DNA of 64,000 bases from Nematopogon swammerdamellus (GCA_946902875.1 OX336339.1:3906897-3970896), one strand, 5' to 3'. Numbered from the stretch's first letter, positions 49,701 to 59,844 are shown. The notes: generated by a model from the sequence alone, not told the origin. Translations and numbers: made by a program.

Positions 49701-50025
49701 TTATTTTTAGAAGAAACTAAAAAGTGTATGCGCCCCATCTACCGGAAAAAGCATTTGAACTAATCATGAATTTTAACTAAATGAAGCATTTAATAAAACA
49801 CGCCATAGATGGCGCGAGTGGCGCTGCCCATGACATGGCGATACGAAACACTCGGTGCGCGAGTTCGACTCGCACTTGGCCGGTTTTTTTTTATTCACAA
49901 CCAGAACGTTTCATTTCTCGAAAGTCGAAACTGATTTTATTATGTGTTATTTATTTCTGTGTGTTTTGCAGATCTACAAGATGACGTCTATGCAATGTGA
50001 AAATTATCCTGTACCGACTTGTTGA
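40564..50025 (+). CDS. Proposed small two-exon gene for a 68-residue single-pass membrane protein
   Basis: Join 40564-40716, 49972-50025. Exon 1 has ATG in context AAAATGAG and encodes [19 protein letters not shown], an acidic stretch ([12 protein letters not shown]) and a membrane helix ([17 protein letters not shown]), ending AAG|GTACAC. Exon 2 follows a good acceptor (TGTGTTTTGCAG|ATC) and encodes [17 protein letters not shown] then TGA. Both junctions are phase 0. The acidic N-terminus before the helix and KIYK after it predict N-outside, C-inside. Both pieces sit in islands of apparently single-copy sequence between repeats; a 9.3 kb repeat-filled intron separates them. I recognise no family. 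Either exon could instead belong to another transcript, and further exons may lie between. Confidence 0.45.
40747..41315 (+). repeat. Repeat G variant, GAGATA purine tract, isolated SINE A head
   Basis: 40747-41080 repeat G variant with TCTCCCTCTCT; 41070-41195 purine-only GAGATA/GAAGATA microsatellite; 41267-41315 only the tRNA-like SINE head (CCTCGGTAGCTCAGTGATGC). Confidence 0.65.
42752..43516 (+). CDS. Transposon-encoded protein fragment, 254 codons
   Basis: Open frame in the right arm of the palindromic transposon. Shows [49 protein letters not shown] and [20 protein letters not shown], a motif set I associate with mobile-element proteins of animals. The conserved acidic residues (EEAD, VDSD, GCD) suggest a PIN/FEN-like nuclease fold, which is inference. 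The ATG is probably internal: the N-terminal half is missing at the palindrome centre. The C-terminal half is mirrored, antisense, at 42210-42620. Superfamily not assigned. Confidence 0.7.
   Translation: MSSSSHEEADARLLLHADDAARNGHDRMLVKTVDSDVLVIALFAFSKIRNLQELWIEFGTGKHLKYLPVHTFVAQLPSGMPELVPFFHALTGCDTVSAFCGIGKKNAWKTWNAFIEVDAAFQAYSCGMEPCQNSSEISLIETFVVHMYHPTSDTNNVNTARRMLFTKKNRAIENIPPTQDALLQRIKRAVYQTHIWTNCLNSDPQLLDPCNWGWQKIMTDQRTPLCGNPFLMLPSAASSYCLANAKNSAQGAGA
43577..44095 (+). mobile_element. LINE C-terminal fragment nested in transposon arm
   Basis: Reads [20 protein letters not shown] and [20 protein letters not shown] in frame for ~110 codons, then 3' UTR and poly-A. Interrupts the pairing between CCAGACAATA and ACATAAAAAAAA. 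Confidence 0.85.
44890..45405. other. No gene seen
   Basis: 45170-45340 contains an imperfect inverted pair (AAAGTCATTGACCTTTGAGT and ACTCAAAGGTCAATGACTTT), probably a small foldback element. Confidence 0.5.
45407..46475. repeat. Inverted minisatellite inside a foldback element
   Basis: Starts CTAGCTTTTGCCCGCGGCTT and ends with its complement. Between lie about nine ~65-base units in plus direction (AAGAAAGTAAGTAACT, GGCGAGGCCGAAGGCCGAGC) to 46055, then about five in the opposite direction to 46430. Confidence 0.9.
46500..47205 (+). repeat. (CCCTCT)n array interrupted by a SINE tail
   Basis: 46500-46740 repeat G text; 46745-46768 and 46886-47130 CCCTCT hexamers with CCCTCA and CCCTCC variants; 46769-46884 a minus SINE tail with 23-T poly-A complement between the two arrays. 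Confidence 0.85.
47200..47820 (+). repeat. Alternating tandem repeat, five ~140-base units
   Basis: Each unit has GATGGTACGGAACCCTCT, CGACTCGAACTTGACCACT and CAGGAAAACGTAAAAGAAAA. Units starting near 47208, 47489 and 47773 share one variant and those at 47345 and 47630 another, so the order is A-B-A-B-A. Confidence 0.85.
47821..48300 (+). mobile_element. LINE-like 3' ends with CAAA tail
   Basis: AAAATCCGTCCAGCCGTTCA then (CAAA)n at 47910-47951; next a GC-rich stretch (CGCCGGCGGCGGGAGGCAGG, also inverted at 55748-55795) with an inverted pair TACGGAGCTCTCCGAGA. No intact gene. Confidence 0.6.
48300..48780. other. AT-rich, no gene seen
   Basis: Looks like retroelement 3' UTR text; no motif recognised. 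Confidence 0.45.
48862..49390 (+). mobile_element. SINE D containing a 140-bp palindromic MITE
   Basis: tRNA-like CCGAGTGGTCTGGGCGTCGG and GGTTCGATTCC head, shared core, D tail. The MITE lies at 49009-49148. Confidence 0.82.
49009..49148. mobile_element. 140-bp GC-rich MITE
   Basis: Imperfect ~40-base terminal inverted repeats (GGATCTCGGCGTGTCG and its complement), target duplication TATAA at 49004-49008 and 49149-49153. Confidence 0.82.
49515..49890 (+). repeat. Interspersed repeat E
   Basis: Complete form ending TCGACTCGCACTTGGCCGG plus poly-T, directly before the candidate last exon of the small gene. Confidence 0.8.
49972..50025 (+). CDS. Candidate last exon of small membrane protein
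   Basis: Preceded by a pyrimidine-rich tract and TTTTGCAG. Seventeen codons and TGA, then about 90 bases to the first AATAAA. It starts 81 bases after the end of a repeat copy (49890). Confidence 0.4.
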   Translation: MYKMTSMQCENYPVPTC

Positions 50026-50115
50026 TAGTGAGACAGAGACGTTTGTCGAATAAGTTTGAAATATAGTTTCAACTATCTCACAAGAATACATTTGTTGTAA
50101 TTGACTGGAGCATTC

Positions 50116-50153
50116 AATAAAATTATATACTTAAAAGTATGTTTTTCAATAAA
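50116..50153 (+). terminator. Two AATAAA polyadenylation signals
   Basis: AATAAA at 50116-50121 and 50148-50153, just downstream of the candidate last exon and before the next SINE-like copy at 50170. They fit a short 3' UTR of the small gene. Confidence 0.45.
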
Positions 50154-50169
50154 TATAAAACAAAACCTT

Positions 50170-50882
50170 TGTTTGCATCTCTCCCCGTGCATGTCGTAAA
50201 AGGCGACTAAGGGATAAGGACGAGATGCGGTGCTAAAGGGCGATAGGCTAGCCATCTCTCACCTTGGCACGGTCTTTCCGCCGAGTCAGGCAGCAGGTGG
50301 GTCTTCGTGCCTTACTTGCTGCTTGATAATTATCTCGTCCGAATACTTTGCTAAACGTGGTGGTCGGTGTTGCTGCTGTAATTTACAAGAGTTCTTGCAG
50401 CACAACATCGATTACTCTGCTTACCCCGATTGTCGGGATGCAGTGTGCGGTATGTAATACACATTCACTCATACGATTGCTTACTTATTCAATCGAAGAC
50501 CATTTTTAGGGTTCCGTATCCGTCGTACGGGGCTCTATTACTAAGCCTACGCCGTCTGTCCGTCTGCCCGAGGGCTATATCTCTTGAACCGTAATAGGTA
50601 GTTGTAATTGGATTATATAATTGTATAGGCCCGTTGTAATTTTCACAGAATATGTGTTACGTATTATGGCCGATATAACAAATAATAAAAATAAGAAAAA
50701 GTAAAAAATTCACGGGGGTAAGGAGCCCATACAAGAAACTAAAAAGTGTATTCGCGCCATTTACCGAAAAGAGTATGAAGCATTTTAACTAATCCAAAGA
50801 TGGCGTGAGTGGCGTGACCATGACATGGCGATACGGAACCCTTGGTGCGCGAGTTCGACTCGCACTTGGCCGGTTTTTTTTC
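50170..50882 (+). mobile_element. Family C then repeat E
   Basis: 50170-50455 family C plus; 50507-50882 repeat E plus. Confidence 0.78.
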
Positions 50883-50884
50883 AA

Positions 50885-51595
50885 TGTTTAAGAGAATCGG
50901 GAAGTCCGCTCTCCTCCATACACCAGGGGAAGTCTCTTTTCAACCATTAAATCTTGCACTAGCATTTTCAAATTTTTATGTGTAAAAGATATTATCAATA
51001 TCTATGCCCCTATGTTGTCCTTTTTTCGTTATTTCATTTTAAATAAAATATATTTGATCATAAAAGTGTCAAAATATAGCCTAACTTTCATATTTTTTAT
51101 ATGGAAAACTATTAAAAAAATAATTAAAATGAAAACATAGAGGCATCCAGTAGACTTTTGTTGATAGCAAAAAAAATATATCACTTAAATTGAGGAAGAA
51201 TAAAGACATGAAAACAGACTTCGCCTGAATGATGATTCACAAATATTTTGTAGGCAGTTAGCTTCTGAGCTGCAATTGTCCTTTTCACACAATTCGGGGT
51301 GTGAGGGGGGAACTACTCATGGACAGCCCACTAATACAGAAACATATTACGTGATGTAATAGTGAAGTTCATTTCATTATCGATATATTTTCTGTAGGGC
51401 TGGGATGGATTTTATCGATGTAATAAAATCTAAATAAGCATCTACGATTATATAAGTCTACTTACTACTAGTCAAAGAACAAAAGATATTTAATTAGGTG
51501 GTGGGCCATATCAAAATTTAGTTTTTGTAATATAAAAGAAAAATTCAGGTTTTTTGCTGAATTTTAATAAGATACTTTTTTAATAATTTGAAAAG
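50885..51595. other. AT-rich, no gene seen
   Basis: No coding or repeat signal recognised. Confidence 0.5.
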
Positions 51596-51604
51596 GTCTT
51601 TTTT

Positions 51605-51965
51605 CTGAAATATCATCATCATCATCAGCCTTTATCGGTCCACTGCTGGACATAGGCCTCTCCCAAGGCACGCCAAGACACGCGGTCTTCCGCTCTTCAA
51701 TATAAAGTATTAAATTTGAACCTTCACAAAACGGTCGTTCAGAAAAAGCTACTACACAATTCCCCAGCTCATGAAGTACCTGGAGACGAATGGTCTCATC
51801 AGCGATCGGCAATACGGCTTCCGGCCAAAACGATCAGCTGGTGATCTCCTAGCGCATATCACTCGTCTTTGGGGTGAATCGCTTGAAGATCATGGTCAAG
51901 AATCCTTGGCAATTGGCCTTGATATTGCCAACGCATTTGACCGGGTTTGGCACAAGTCGCTCTTA
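51605..51965. mobile_element. LINE 3' UTR scrap (-) and RT fragment (+)
   Basis: 51605-51690 is the ATCATCATCATCAGCCTTTA, CACTGCTGGACATAGGCCTC text common at lepidopteran LINE ends. 51765-51965 reads YLETNGLISDRQYGFRPKRS and [17 protein letters not shown], an RT palm start cut off at 51965. Confidence 0.8.
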
Positions 51966-51999
51966 TTAATTTATTTTTTAATTTTTCGCTTTAATTTTT

Positions 52000-52230
52000 T
52001 TTCTCTTATATCAAGTCGCATTAGCATACAATTATTATATAACAAAGAACCCCAGACCATGCCTAACGTATGCCAGAAACACCGAAAGGTAATCTCGTTT
52101 GGTATAGAAGTTACAGCTAGGTACGTAAGTTTTTTCGTTAGGGTTGTCACAAATGTTCGGGCTAAGTTTGGCCGAACATTTTTAACAACTAAATCAAATG
52201 AAATGAAATTTAATGAACAAAAAAATTATT
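52000..52230 (+). repeat. Repeat L, inverted partner at 55890-56090
   Basis: Shares ACCCCAGACCATGCCTAACG and TTGGTATAGAAGTT with the complement of 55890-56090; edge of a repeat unit of unknown class. Confidence 0.65.
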
Positions 52231-52234
52231 GCAC

Positions 52235-53338
52235 AAGAGTTGACAAACAAAAACAAATATGAAAAACATCAGTACACTATATTATATTATAATATCTAAG
52301 AATCTATTAATATAAACTGTGAAAGAGATAGACTATACAAATGTATCTATGTTTAAAGTAACCAAGAGCTCAAATAAATAAAGAAAATGACTTTGAGGGC
52401 GTATTCAAATATAAGCGTACAGTGACTCGCCGACTGTGAGCGTGCTGACTGTGAGCTATAAGAAGCGATTAGTCGGCCTCAGGTCAGTGAGCTGAATGAG
52501 CATATGTATTGTGTAATTACATTGTAACGTAGTAGTCTGCGGTAGCCAGAGAGAGCGAAACTGACTGGCGGCTTAGTTTACAAGTATAGCCGTTTTAATT
52601 TTGGCTGCTGTCATTCGAAATGAAGATCTTGACGAGATCTATCATTTATCCCATCACACTAGTAGTCTAGATTTTTTTATAAAAATAAAAAATAAATAAA
52701 AAAGTAAATTATAATTTTTTTTATTTTCAAGTATGTATATGCATACACGAAACCCATTTTAACTATTCACACTGCAAGAAAAAGACGACTTGTAACTCGC
52801 GTAAAGAAAAATAAAAAAAATTATAACTCCCAAATTTTTCACTTTATTCAAACAATAAAAAAAACATCCCCAGATATTGAGTCAATCTACAATATAAAAA
52901 TATAGAAGTTTAAAATATATAGTATTTAGAAATATGTTAAAAAGTGCCCTTTTTAAACCCCCTAAAAACGGCAATTTTAAGCGGTTTTTTGCGATTTTCT
53001 CAAAAACTCCCAAACTTTTTAAATTGTTTTTCCACCATCCGTAGCCCTAATCAATACGTGTCATTTGACATCCTAAATATTTACGTATCCGTAAAACTCA
53101 CAACACCAGGGCGAATTCGCACTCTCGGTGGAAATCGAGGACTATACTGAAGCGATTGAAAAGACATTTTAAATGTCAAAATAAAATGTGTGAGAACATT
53201 TCACACACCACGAGTATTATCGAATTTCGGAGATTTCATATTTATTTACATTTATTTTGGACAAAATAAGCCTGTACTATGCTATGCCTGTGCCTGACCT
53301 TCGCAGGCACGCATACTATCAAAAAAAGAAAATGTGCA
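52235..53338. other. AT-rich, no gene seen
   Basis: No coding or repeat signal recognised. Confidence 0.45.
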
Positions 53339-53408
53339 GTTTTCTGGTTCGGATTCCACGTAAAACTGTAGGTCCCTTCCCTTTTTACCGTACTAGGTGG
53401 TAGGATTT

Positions 53409-54546
53409 TTTCATAGATAGAAAGCGCGACATGTGGCGCCGAGCCACCCATAGTGCGTCTAACGACGCCCATGGACATTCGGTGGTACGCGGGGGTTGCG
53501 AATGCCATGCCGGCCTGACAGGGGCCTATTCACGCTTCTCTTGAAGGACCCAAGACTGTACTTGGGGGGAAATATGTGGGCAGGAAGAGCGTTCCAGAGT
53601 TTACCAATTCTGTGGAGGATAGATTTGCAGCACCGATTTGTACGCATCCGTGGTAAGTCCAGCGTATAGGGATGCAATCTCTGCCCAGTGCGCGTTGTGC
53701 GGAGGTGGAAAGGAGACGGCGGGATTGCGTTAAACAGCTCCTCCGAGCATTCCCCATGGAATAAGCGATAGAACACACTTAGGGCGCCGACATCTCTACG
53801 GAGTTGCAGGGGTTCTAGATCGCGGGATACTTCGGGGTCACCCACTAGTCGCAAAGCTCGACGCTGGATCGAATCCAAAGGCGCAAGCTGGTATTTAGCT
53901 GAGCCATCCCACAAGTGCGAGCAGTACTCCAAGCAGGACCTAATCTGCGTTTTATAAAAAGCAGCCTTGGTTGTTTGTCTCCAGGTACGCCATGAGCTGT
54001 GCATTGATAATGCGCTCCATCACCTTGCAGAGTAGGGAGGTAATCTCTATACGTCGGTAGTTCGACGGGTTTGAGCGGTCGACCTTTTTGGGAACTGCTT
54101 GAACAAACACAGATTTCCAGGCTGCCGGCACACGGCAAGTGGAGTAAGAGAGGCGGAAAAGGCGCGTCAGCACTGGAGACTGCTCCGTAGCACACCGTTT
54201 CAGCACCAATGCAGGAATCCTGTCCGGCCCACTCGCCTTCCTGGTGTCTAGGGAGAGAAGCTTTGCCCGCACAGTTTGTTGTCGGAACTGTACTTCCGGC
54301 ATGGAGTTCTTACACCTAGTTATGGATGGATGGATGGCACCCCCATCGTCCAGGTTAGAGTTCCCCGCAAAGAGAGACACCAGTAAGTCGGCCTTCTCTT
54401 TTGCGGAGTGAGCAAGTGAGCCCCCAGGACATTGCAGAGGCGGAAGTGAGGAGCGGCAGAAATTCGACTCGACAGATTTGGCGAGAGACCAAAACTCACG
54501 GCTCCCAGTTGGGTGCTGGTTCAGCCTGTCGCCAACTCTGCCGATA
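53409..54546 (-). mobile_element. LINE RT/C-terminal part, broken
   Basis: Minus frames: IGRVGDRLNQHPTGSREFW, ASGPDRIPALVLKR, PKKVDRSNPSNYRRI (RT fingers), QLMAYLETN; then a frame change and deletion that removes the palm with YADD; then [35 protein letters not shown] and the C-terminal end NPRVPPNVHGRR. 3' UTR and poly-A at 53409-53460. Not functional. Confidence 0.85.
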
Positions 54547-55356
54547 GGGGTCCCGGCGGCCACTTCCGGGGCGGACCGGGGGCCCTTCCATATTCCGTGT
54601 CGGTGCACCACCAACAGATCGATTATTCGAGCACTTAAGTAGAGCGGCAGACGAAGTGCAAGTCCGGTTTCCCTTCGCGAATATGGTTCTGCTCGGAGAT
54701 TTTAATGCCCACCACGAGGTGTGGCTAGGCTCCGGGAGAACTGACTTGGCGGGGAGAGCCGCCTACGACTTCGCCCTGACCCATGACCTGTCTCAACTGG
54801 TAAACCACCCGACAAGAATACCAGATATAGACGGTCATGAACCCCCTCTGCTGGATCTTCTGCTGACAACGAACCCTGCTGGATATAAAGTCACAGTGAG
54901 CGCTCCTCTTGGCTCCTCTGACCACTGTCTAGTGGGGTCCACGGTGCCATTTTCGCCTCCTCAGTTCAGTACTGGAGGAACGCGTCGAATTTGGCACTAC
55001 GCGTCAGCAGATTGGGATGGAATGCGAGAACACTTCGCATCCTACCCATGCAGAGAGCTATGCTTCAGTTCGGGTGATCCGTCAGAATGCGCCAATGCCG
55101 TCGCCGAGGTGGTTCTGGGGAGAATGGACATGTTCATTCCCAGTGCCGTCGTCCGCCTTCGTGGTAAGAGCCAGCCCTGGTACAGCCGCGACTGTGCCGA
55201 TGCTGTCTCAGCTAATGGTGCAGCTTATTGTGCGCTCGTGCCAGAGGTGATCCTGACCTCTCCGAACTGATGAAAGAATACAACCGCCTCTCCAGATCCT
55301 GCAAGAGGGCTATTGCCAGGGCAAAATTCGAGCATATCGGCAGAGTTGGCGACATC
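54547..55356 (+). mobile_element. LINE endonuclease part, inverted relative to the RT part
   Basis: Plus frame TDRLFEHLSRAADEV, VLLGDFNAHHEVW (GDFNAH box), LDLLLTTNP, APLGSSDHCLV (SDH box): the second half of an AP-type endonuclease, then the linker up to IGRVGD. It is head-to-head with the RT part and 5' truncated. Confidence 0.85.
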
Positions 55357-55569
55357 GGATTTATCACGCCCGAGTTGATACCACAAAACTGAATAAAACA
55401 TCGGTCGAAATGGCCATGTAAATAATTCGTGTTGTTTTCTGTCCAGTTCAGTGTAGTCGACATGAAATGAAGGGAAGCACTGACATGGAGGCTAGTTCAC
55501 CCGGTGTTATGGGCTGACATCACGGATGTTGTAGATGATGTAGCGAACCGTGTCAGTTTCCATAATTAT

Positions 55570-56090
55570 TGATCGGTAATGGTAGCTCTATATAACAATA
55601 AAACTATTGATGAAGGTAACAATAGATCCTCCAAGTCAATAAAGAAGAATGATGTATTTTTTTTTTCAACCGATCAAGATAACATTGAATTTATTATTAA
55701 AATTTACCTACATAATGAAATTATCAATGTAATTAATTAATAATAACATCTTGGAGGCTTGTCTCCCGCCGCCGGCGGTATTACCCTTTTTAATTTTTGT
55801 ATAAAATTTGTGTATTTTTATTACTTTTGTATAAATATGTAAAATTAATATAAATTTTTAAAATGTGAAATAAAGGATATAAATGAAATTACACTTTCGG
55901 CCAACAAATAAAATTAATTTACAATTCGAAAAGTGACAACCCTGTCTGTAAAATTTTCGGCCAATGCATTAGTACTTATGTCAAAACTTCTATACCAAGC
56001 GAGTTTATATTTCGGTTTTTCTAACTTACGTTAGGCATGGTCTGGGGTTATTTGTTAAATAATAATTTTATGCTAATGAGACTTGGTTTA
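55570..56090. repeat. AT-rich, GGCGGCGGGAG scrap and repeat L (-)
   Basis: 55748-55795 complements 47983-48030. 55890-56090 is repeat L. Confidence 0.55.
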
Positions 56091-56274
56091 GGTGAAAAAA
56101 AAATTACTCGTATTGTACTTTTTTTGGCCAAAAGAAAAGTCAGTTTTTTTTATTTATGAAATTATGTATAATTGGCACACGGGAGTTCTACTCTACCTTT
56201 TTAAATACTCAAAACTAACTAATTTTGGAGTAAAAGGACCTTGTAAGAAAATAAGGTCAAACTTCACACTGTGC

Positions 56275-56562
56275 GCCACTCACGCCGTCTATGTATTAGT
56301 TAAAATGCTTCATACTCTTTTCGCCAGATGGCGCGCATACACTTTTTAGTTTCTTGTATGGGGACCCCGTTAATTTTTAACTTTTTCTTATTTTTATTAT
56401 TTGTTGTTATATCGGACATAATAACACATATTCTGTGAAAATTTCAACCGGTTACCTATTACGGTTCAAGAGATAAAGCCTTCGGACAAACAGACAGACA
56501 GACAGACAGACGGCGTAGGCTTAGTAATAGGTCCCGTACGACGGATACGGAACCCTAAAAAG
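56275..56562 (-). repeat. Interspersed repeat E
   Basis: Reverse copy from the GCGCCATCTGGCG region to CGTACGACGGATACGGAACC, with (GACA)n. Confidence 0.75.
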
Positions 56563-56569
56563 GTTCACC

Positions 56570-57600
56570 ATCAAACAGGTATCTATAGAATTCTCCCATT
56601 TCAGATTGTACTAAATGTTTTGAAATACCAGGGTGTAAAAGAAAACGCTCATGAAAATGTTCAATACATGTTCTCATTTTCTTGGATTGAAAAAAGAAGA
56701 ATTATACAAATTATTTCCAATTTTGGTTAAATTTTTTCATTCCAAAACTTGTATCTTTCTTTTTTTTCCCCACAGTAATCCCTTCCTCGTTCAAAGAATG
56801 AAATAGGCAAATTTATTTTCAGCCACATGCATCTGTCCTTGAAATTGATAATAATAATTAGCATTCCTCTTTAAAAATACGCGACGCTACTCAATCCAAT
56901 AAATGAACGATGCGAAAAAGCATCAAACCTCGCAACCTGCTGCGCTGCGATCGTCATAGTGTCCACTGAGTGCGTGAGTGTGCGTGCGCCACGTAGACGC
57001 ACGCACACAGAGACAAGTGAGCTCGGGCGGCTGGTATGTTTGTGTGCGTGACCAGCGGCGCCGCCCACAGCGACAGCAATAAGATGAAGGAAATCCTAAA
57101 TTTGAAAACGGTTCGCAGTACACGATGCTCTTAAGTTACAGGAAAACCGAAACGTCAATCCTTAGTTTAGTCAAAGTTCTCAGGGAAAGCGGAATGGTAC
57201 GGAACCCTCTCCAGTATTCTCCACGCGAGTTCGACTCGCACTTGGCCGCTTTATTTATTATAGTATATCCGCCACAATAACACCTATTCGGTGAACATTT
57301 CAACCGACTATCTACCTATTACGGTTCAAAAGATGCAGTCCTTGGGCATTCTCCTTTTGACGTAGATTCTTTGTTTTTGGGAAAAAAGATTTAGGCAGTC
57401 GGCAGTCGTAATATGGAAAATAAAAATTCTCCCAAGTTACAACTGAAGTAGTTAGTAGTAACACGGATAAAAAAATATATCCGCGTTACTGCTAGGAGCA
57501 GTTAGTATCACGAGCAAAAATAATTTCCCGTTTTACTACTGGTAGTAAGAAGACTGGTAGTAAGTAACACGGGTAACGAAGGGTCCTTCTAAAGGTGGGA
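56570..57600. other. No gene seen
   Basis: Repeat E end fragment at 57190-57340. A pyrimidine tract with CCACAG at 56760-56775 could act as an acceptor, but no open, recognisable frame follows. Confidence 0.45.
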
Positions 57601-57607
57601 TGAAGCG

Positions 57608-58298
57608 GCGGCGGGTGGCCGAGTGGTTTGGGCATCGGCTTCGGATGCGAGATGTCCGAGGTTCGAATCCGGTCGGCGAGTACCAATGAGTTTTTTCTGA
57701 CGAAAAAATTTACGTGCATGCCTACACCTGCTGCTTCACCGTTCGGAACCGGCCCCTTCCCCTTGCCCCTTACTAGGTGGTAGGCTCAAATTGTAGCCGA
57801 CTGGGTTGATACCACAGTACTGGATGTAAGATGGCCTCATAGCAGCCTCGGTTGTGTTCTCCTCTAGTCCAGTATAGGCAGCAATCCAGGGAAGTCTCCG
57901 GTATGGCACCTACCTTCTCGGAGGTGATATTGGCTAGTCAGAGCCTCGATAGCTCAGTGGTGCAGACAGTCAACTGTCGCTATTGAATGTTAAGCAACGC
58001 TGGGTGCGGTCAGTGCTTGGATGGGTGACCGCTGACCGTTGGAGGCTGACCGAGGTTCGGATTCCTCGTAAAACTGTAGGTCCCTTCCCTCCTAATCTTA
58101 CTTGGTGGTAGGGTTTAATCCGCCCGGGTTGGTACCACCGAACTGAATGAAACGTCGCTGGTCGAAACGGCTATGTACATAGTTTGTGTTTTCCGACCAG
58201 TTCAGTCTAGCCGGCACGATCAAAGGGGGAAGCACTACATAGGCACCTAGTTCACCCGGTGTTATGGGCTGACATCACGGACGTGTTGTAGGTGATGA
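57608..58298 (+). mobile_element. SINE D directly followed by SINE A
   Basis: 57608-57940 SINE D with GGCGGGTGGCCGAGTGG and GGTTCGAATCC. 57953-58298 SINE A with GCCTCGATAGCTCAGTGGTG, 5S-like GGATGGGTGACCGC, core and truncated tail. Confidence 0.85.
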
Positions 58299-58429
58299 AC
58301 CCTAAAAACGATTATCCAATCGTCATGGCGAAATCTTGATGTACTAATACAAGATATTACGATAGCTCCGGTGTAAGTGCACCTACGTTGGGTACAGTCG
58401 TTTCTAAGGAGCGCATAGGCTGATTTTAT

Positions 58430-58850
58430 TATTAGAGCCCCGACGCAAAAAACCGAGGGGTGTTAAGTTTGACTTGTGTGTGTGTGTGTGTCTGTCTGTG
58501 GCATCGTAGCTCCCAAGCGGATGGACCGATTTGGATGCGTTTTTTTTATGAGGAAGCTTGTTTAAATCGGGATTGTTCTTAGCTATGTTTGTAATCAAGT
58601 AAGTAATAAAAAAATTATTATCTTAAAAGGTGGGCCGATTTTCATGCGGTTTTTTTTTAAAGCTTGAAATAAAAGTTTAATTACAAATTTAAGAAACCCC
58701 AGACCCTTAAAAATTTAAAAATAATTTCCGTTTACTTAAAAGGAGTCGGGGGACCGCTAAGTAAATTAAATGTAAAAACTCAGAGCTGCGCGGGAATTTA
58801 CTTATCGGTCTCCGAATCCTTTAAGTAAGTAAATGGAAATTATTTTTACC
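58430..58850 (+). repeat. Foldback repeat J
   Basis: Starts CCCCGACGCAAAAAACCGAG; its hairpin arm joins a SINE core scrap (58845-58905, -). Confidence 0.7.
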
Positions 58851-58947
58851 ACCTAGTAAGGTAAGAAGGGAAGGGACCTAGTTTAACGTCGAATCCGGAC
58901 CACGAACCGATCCGTTGAATCTTATAATAATGTATTTTTTTTTTCTA

Positions 58948-59332
58948 TGTAGTCCGGTTTGGTTGGCTGTGTCGGAGGGGCCAAAGCACATGCTCTAACC
59001 AGCCAATATCACCTCCGAGAAGGTAGGTGCCATACCGGAGACTTCCCTGGATTGCTGGCTATACTGGACTAGAGGAGAACACAACCGAGGTTGCTTGCGG
59101 CCATCTTACATCCAGTACGGTGGTACCAACCCAGTCGGCTACAATTTGAGCCTACCACCTAGTAAGGGGCAAGGGAAGGGACCTACAGTTTTACACCGGT
59201 TCCGAACGGTGAAGCAGCGGGTGTAGGTAAATTTTTTCGTCAGAAAAAACTCATTGGTACACGCCGACCGGATTCGAACCTCGGACCTCCCGCATGAGAA
59301 GCCGATGCCCAAACCACTCGGCCACCCGCCGC
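58948..59332 (-). mobile_element. SINE D full length
   Basis: Complete reverse copy: tail TCCGGTTTGGTTGGCTGTGT at left, core, and head ending CTCGGCCACCCGCCGC. Box B complement GGATTCGAACC at 59270. Confidence 0.88.
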
Positions 59333-59334
59333 AT

Positions 59335-59840
59335 GTATGAATTGGGATACAACCCTAAAATTTTACACACATGTAAGCAGATAAACAATAGTGGAACCAC
59401 GATAAATAGGTCTCCCTCGTGGTACCACTAGTGGGACAAAATAGTGGGTCCACGAGAAAACAGCGGATATAACAGATGCACAATTAATTTATTAAGATGT
59501 ATTGTGACAAAATGGTTCCAAAGGTGTTCGGAATGCGCACAGATTTCGTAGGTAAATGATTTAATAATCTTATCAAAATAAATGATCTTATCAACTTGTG
59601 TACCTACTAACTTACTTACTGTTCGTGACGTGTAGTGCTAAGACACATGTTATAATCATCGGATCACCTAAATCAGTGGTGTCCATTCAAACTGCTTTCG
59701 CCTTAAGGGGGGAGGGGGAGGGGGCGGGGGGGGGGGGGGGGAATAGGCAAACATCACATCGTATTATCCTAACCATAGCCATATTTCAAGTGATTTAACC
59801 ATTATTATATGCTTATAGTTTTTTTTTTAAATCATCATAA
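59335..59840. other. No gene seen; G-rich tract
   Basis: 59706-59742 is nearly pure G (GGGGGAGGGGGCGGG then 16 G). Confidence 0.55.
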
Positions 59841-59844
59841 TAAA

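Larger units (their letters stand above)
53341..55565 (+). mobile_element. SINE A split by a LINE insertion
   Basis: Left half 53341-53408 (GGTTCGGATTCCACGTAAAA to GGTAGGATTT); right half 55357-55565 (GGATTTATCACGCCCGAGTT to CAGTTTCCAT). GGATTT on both sides is the likely target duplication of the LINE at 53409-55356. Confidence 0.82.

Noticed and set aside
56750..56800. Acceptor-like CCCCACAG with possible exon
   Set aside because: No open frame with recognisable content follows in any phase.
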